NCBI GenBank assembly: GCA_002837195.1
Contig: KZ478063.1
Location: 66,584-130,583, forward strand
DNA: 64,000 bases
Reading direction: 5' to 3'
Origin: Enterobacterales bacterium CwR94
Lineage (GTDB): Bacteria > Pseudomonadota > Gammaproteobacteria > Enterobacterales > Enterobacteriaceae
In this document: piece after piece, positions 61,868 to 64,000 of the stretch
Position numbering within the stretch: position 1 is the first letter of the stretch
Layout: each line of letters opens with the position of its first letter
Notes under the pieces: generated by a model
Seen by the model: only the letters and a program-made list of their open reading frames with translations
What the model was told of the DNA's origin: nothing
Database searches by the model: none
Made by a program: the position numbers and the translations under genes

Positions 61868-62845
61868 ATGCCAAATCGTCTGACCTGGTGTGATCTGCCG
61901 CTGGATGTGTCTCTGTGGCCGGGTTTACCTCTCTCTCTCAGTGGTGATGAAGTGATGCCACTCGACTATCGGGCAGGCCGCAGCGGCTGGCTACTGTTTG
62001 GACGCGATCTGAACAAAGAGCGCCTGACGGCTTATCAGCATAAGTTGGGCGCGGCGATGGTCATCGTGAGTGCCTGGAATGTTGATGACTACCAGGTGCT
62101 TCGACTGGCGGGCTCTTTAACGGCACGTGCCGCAAAATTAGCCCATGAGGAAGGACTGGATGTCGCGCCATTGGGTAAAATCCCCCATCTGAAATCACCG
62201 GGCTTGTTGGTGATGGATATGGATTCCACGGCGATCCAAATTGAGTGTATCGACGAAATCGCAAAACTCGCTGGCTGCGGCGACCGCGTGGCGGAAGTGA
62301 CAGAACGCGCCATGCGCGGAGAACTCGATTTTGCGGCCAGTTTGCGTGAGCGCGTGGGCACTTTGAAAGACGCCGATGCCAATATTTTGCAACAGGTGCG
62401 TGATGCCATGCCGCTGATGCCGGGTCTGCGTGTGCTGGTGCAAAAGCTGCAGGCGCTGGGCTGGAAAGTGGCGATTGCATCGGGAGGATTCACCTATTTT
62501 GCGGAGTATTTGCGCGACACGCTGCACCTCGATTATGTAACGGCCAATGTGCTGGAAATGCGTGACGGCAAGCTGACGGGCAATGTGGTAGGGCAAATTG
62601 TCGATGCAAAATACAAAGCCACGGTGCTGCGTGAGCTGGCAGAAAAATATGGGATCCCGGCAGAGCAGACCGTTGCGATCGGTGATGGTGCTAACGATCT
62701 GCCGATGATCAAAGCCGCAGGATTAGGCATCGCCTATCATGCGAAACCCAAAGTGAACCAACAGGCAGAGGTCACCGTACGCCATGCCGATTTAATGGGG
62801 CTGTTCTGCATTCTCAGCGGCAGCCTGGTTCACGAAGAGCGATAA
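61868..62845 (+). CDS. serB: Phosphoserine phosphatase
   Basis: 325 residues from MPNRLTWCDLPLDVSLWPG (E. coli 322); GGAG lies before the ATG at 61868. HAD superfamily: nucleophile Asp in MDMDSTAIQIECIDE (about 116-130), Ser in IASGGF, and GDGANDLPM (about 279-287). Catalyses the last step of serine biosynthesis, removing phosphate from 3-phosphoserine. Divergent from ytjB. Confidence 0.96.
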   Translation: MPNRLTWCDLPLDVSLWPGLPLSLSGDEVMPLDYRAGRSGWLLFGRDLNKERLTAYQHKLGAAMVIVSAWNVDDYQVLRLAGSLTARAAKLAHEEGLDVAPLGKIPHLKSPGLLVMDMDSTAIQIECIDEIAKLAGCGDRVAEVTERAMRGELDFAASLRERVGTLKDADANILQQVRDAMPLMPGLRVLVQKLQALGWKVAIASGGFTYFAEYLRDTLHLDYVTANVLEMRDGKLTGNVVGQIVDAKYKATVLRELAEKYGIPAEQTVAIGDGANDLPMIKAAGLGIAYHAKPKVNQQAEVTVRHADLMGLFCILSGSLVHEER

Positions 62846-62856
62846 CAGAGGTCAGT

Positions 62857-64000
62857 TTGGCAAAAGCGGCAAAACGCGCCTTCGTCTGCAATGAGTGTGG
62901 CGCAGACTATCCGCGCTGGCAGGGGCAATGCAGTGCCTGTCATGCATGGAATACCATCACCGAAATTCGGCTGGCGGCGTCGCCGACCGTGGCACGTAAC
63001 GAACGTCTTGCGGGCTATGCCGGCAGTGCGGGTGGCTCACGTGTCCAAAAGCTGTCGGAAATCAGTCTGGAGGCCTTGCCGCGCTTCTCAACCGGCTTTA
63101 AAGAATTTGACCGTGTGCTGGGCGGCGGCGTGGTGCCAGGCAGCGCGATTTTAATTGGCGGTAATCCGGGGGCCGGTAAAAGTACCTTGCTGCTGCAGAC
63201 CCTGTGTATGCTCGCCGCTGAGATGAAAACGCTGTATGTGACCGGTGAAGAGTCACTGCAACAGGTCGCCATGCGCGCCCATCGATTGGGCCTGCCCACT
63301 GAAAACCTCAATATGTTGTCTGAAACCAGCATCGAGCAGATTTGCCAGATTGCGGAAGAAGAACAACCCAAGTTAATGGTGATCGACTCGATCCAGGTGA
63401 TGCACATGGCGGATATTCAATCCTCGCCAGGCAGCGTGGCGCAAGTGCGTGAAACCGCCGCTTATCTAACGCGTTTTGCGAAAACTCGCGGCGTGGCGAT
63501 TGTGATGGTCGGCCATGTCACCAAAGACGGTTCGCTGGCCGGGCCAAAAGTGCTGGAGCACTGCATCGATTGCTCGGTGTTGCTGGATGGCGATGCCGAC
63601 TCCCGTTTTCGTACTTTACGCAGCCACAAGAACCGTTTTGGCGCGGTCAACGAACTGGGCGTGTTCGCCATGACCGAGCAGGGGCTGCGTGAAGTCAGTA
63701 ATCCATCCGCTATCTTCCTCAGCCGCAACGATGAAGTCACTTCCGGCAGCTCGGTGATGGTGATTTGGGAGGGCACGCGCCCGCTGTTAGTCGAAATTCA
63801 GGCGCTGGTGGATCACTCCATGATGGGCAATCCACGTCGTGTTGCCGTGGGACTTGAACAAAACCGGCTGGCGATTTTGCTGGCGGTATTGCATCGCCAC
63901 GGCGGTTTGCAAATGGCAGACCAGGATGTGTTTGTGAATGTGGTGGGTGGCGTGAAAGTGTCTGAAACCAGTGCTGATTTAGCGTTAATGCTGTCCATGG
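62857..64000 (+). CDS. radA: DNA repair protein RadA, truncated by the window end
   Basis: At least 381 residues from a TTG start at 62857 (MAKAAKRAFVCNECGADY), 11 bases after serB; the gene runs off the window (E. coli RadA is 460). Zinc finger Cys-x2-Cys...Cys-x2-Cys at about 11-31, Walker A GNPGAGKST (about 103-111), the RadA-specific KNRFGAVNE motif (about 258-266) and the start of the Lon-protease-like domain. It is a RecA-like helicase that drives branch migration in recombination. E. coli order serB-radA is the same. Confidence 0.95.
   Translation, partial: MAKAAKRAFVCNECGADYPRWQGQCSACHAWNTITEIRLAASPTVARNERLAGYAGSAGGSRVQKLSEISLEALPRFSTGFKEFDRVLGGGVVPGSAILIGGNPGAGKSTLLLQTLCMLAAEMKTLYVTGEESLQQVAMRAHRLGLPTENLNMLSETSIEQICQIAEEEQPKLMVIDSIQVMHMADIQSSPGSVAQVRETAAYLTRFAKTRGVAIVMVGHVTKDGSLAGPKVLEHCIDCSVLLDGDADSRFRTLRSHKNRFGAVNELGVFAMTEQGLREVSNPSAIFLSRNDEVTSGSSVMVIWEGTRPLLVEIQALVDHSMMGNPRRVAVGLEQNRLAILLAVLHRHGGLQMADQDVFVNVVGGVKVSETSADLALMLSM

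Overview
The window is enterobacterial chromosome, probably from the Erwiniaceae or a close relative (Pantoea, Erwinia or similar; the genus is inferred only from gene content). Most genes are recognisable orthologues of Escherichia coli core genes. Three blocks keep E. coli gene order but sit next to each other in a different arrangement: yhaK to fadH, gcvTHP with ygfF, and prfC to radA. No rRNA, tRNA, CRISPR array, integrase or complete insertion sequence was seen.

Layout. (1) 1-3.4 kb: two tandem autotransporters with almost identical beta-barrels; the first is cut by the window edge. (2) 3.5-6.5 kb: an ECF sigma factor, its membrane anti-sigma partner, and an exported beta-propeller plus NTF2-like protein. 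The sigma gene and the propeller gene share a promoter-like motif with identical spacing. (3) 6.5-8.9 kb: an ABC-F ATPase with a structured leader, and a FosA-like fosfomycin glutathione transferase. (4) 8.9-15 kb: an aryl-beta-glucoside operon (OprB-type porin, BglG antiterminator, BglF PTS permease, 6-phospho-beta-glucosidase) with three BglG-type RAT/terminator switches instead of the two of classic bgl. (5) 15.2-19.3 kb: a YdgA-family protein, a small exported protein of unknown function, and a lone gene for an ExoY/edema-factor-type nucleotidyl cyclase. The cyclase is the most striking gene in the window: a predicted host-cell-activated toxin with no secretion system beside it.

(6) 19.3-35 kb: yhaK/yhaJ, yqjGF, yqjKEDC, mzrA-yqjA, sstT, alx with its yybP-ykoY manganese riboswitch, ygjR, a CBS-domain ClC protein, ygjP, rlmG and fadH. 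Compared with E. coli, the hexuronate genes between sstT and yqjA and yhaHI are missing, and the ClC gene replaces ygjQ. (7) 35.4-40.7 kb: the glycine cleavage operon gcvTHP and ygfF. (8) 41-44.7 kb: a catabolic cassette of an MFS transporter, a LacI-type regulator and an unusual nucleoside hydrolase, with a perfect 18-bp palindrome upstream. (9) 44.7-49.5 kb: a CPBP protease, then an AT-rich accessory patch with an acyltransferase, a GNAT enzyme and gene debris. (10) 49.5-64 kb: prfC, osmY, ytjA, yjjU, a phosphodiesterase-like protein, yjjV, a CNT nucleoside transporter, deoCABD, ytjB, serB and the start of radA.

Nucleoside use is a recurrent theme. The CNT transporter and deoCABD each have a promoter with two CRP sites 52 bp apart, as in CRP/CytR-controlled deoP2. 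The MFS/nucleoside hydrolase cassette may supply the same pathway. All database-style statements here are from recognition of families by eye; nothing was searched or computed.
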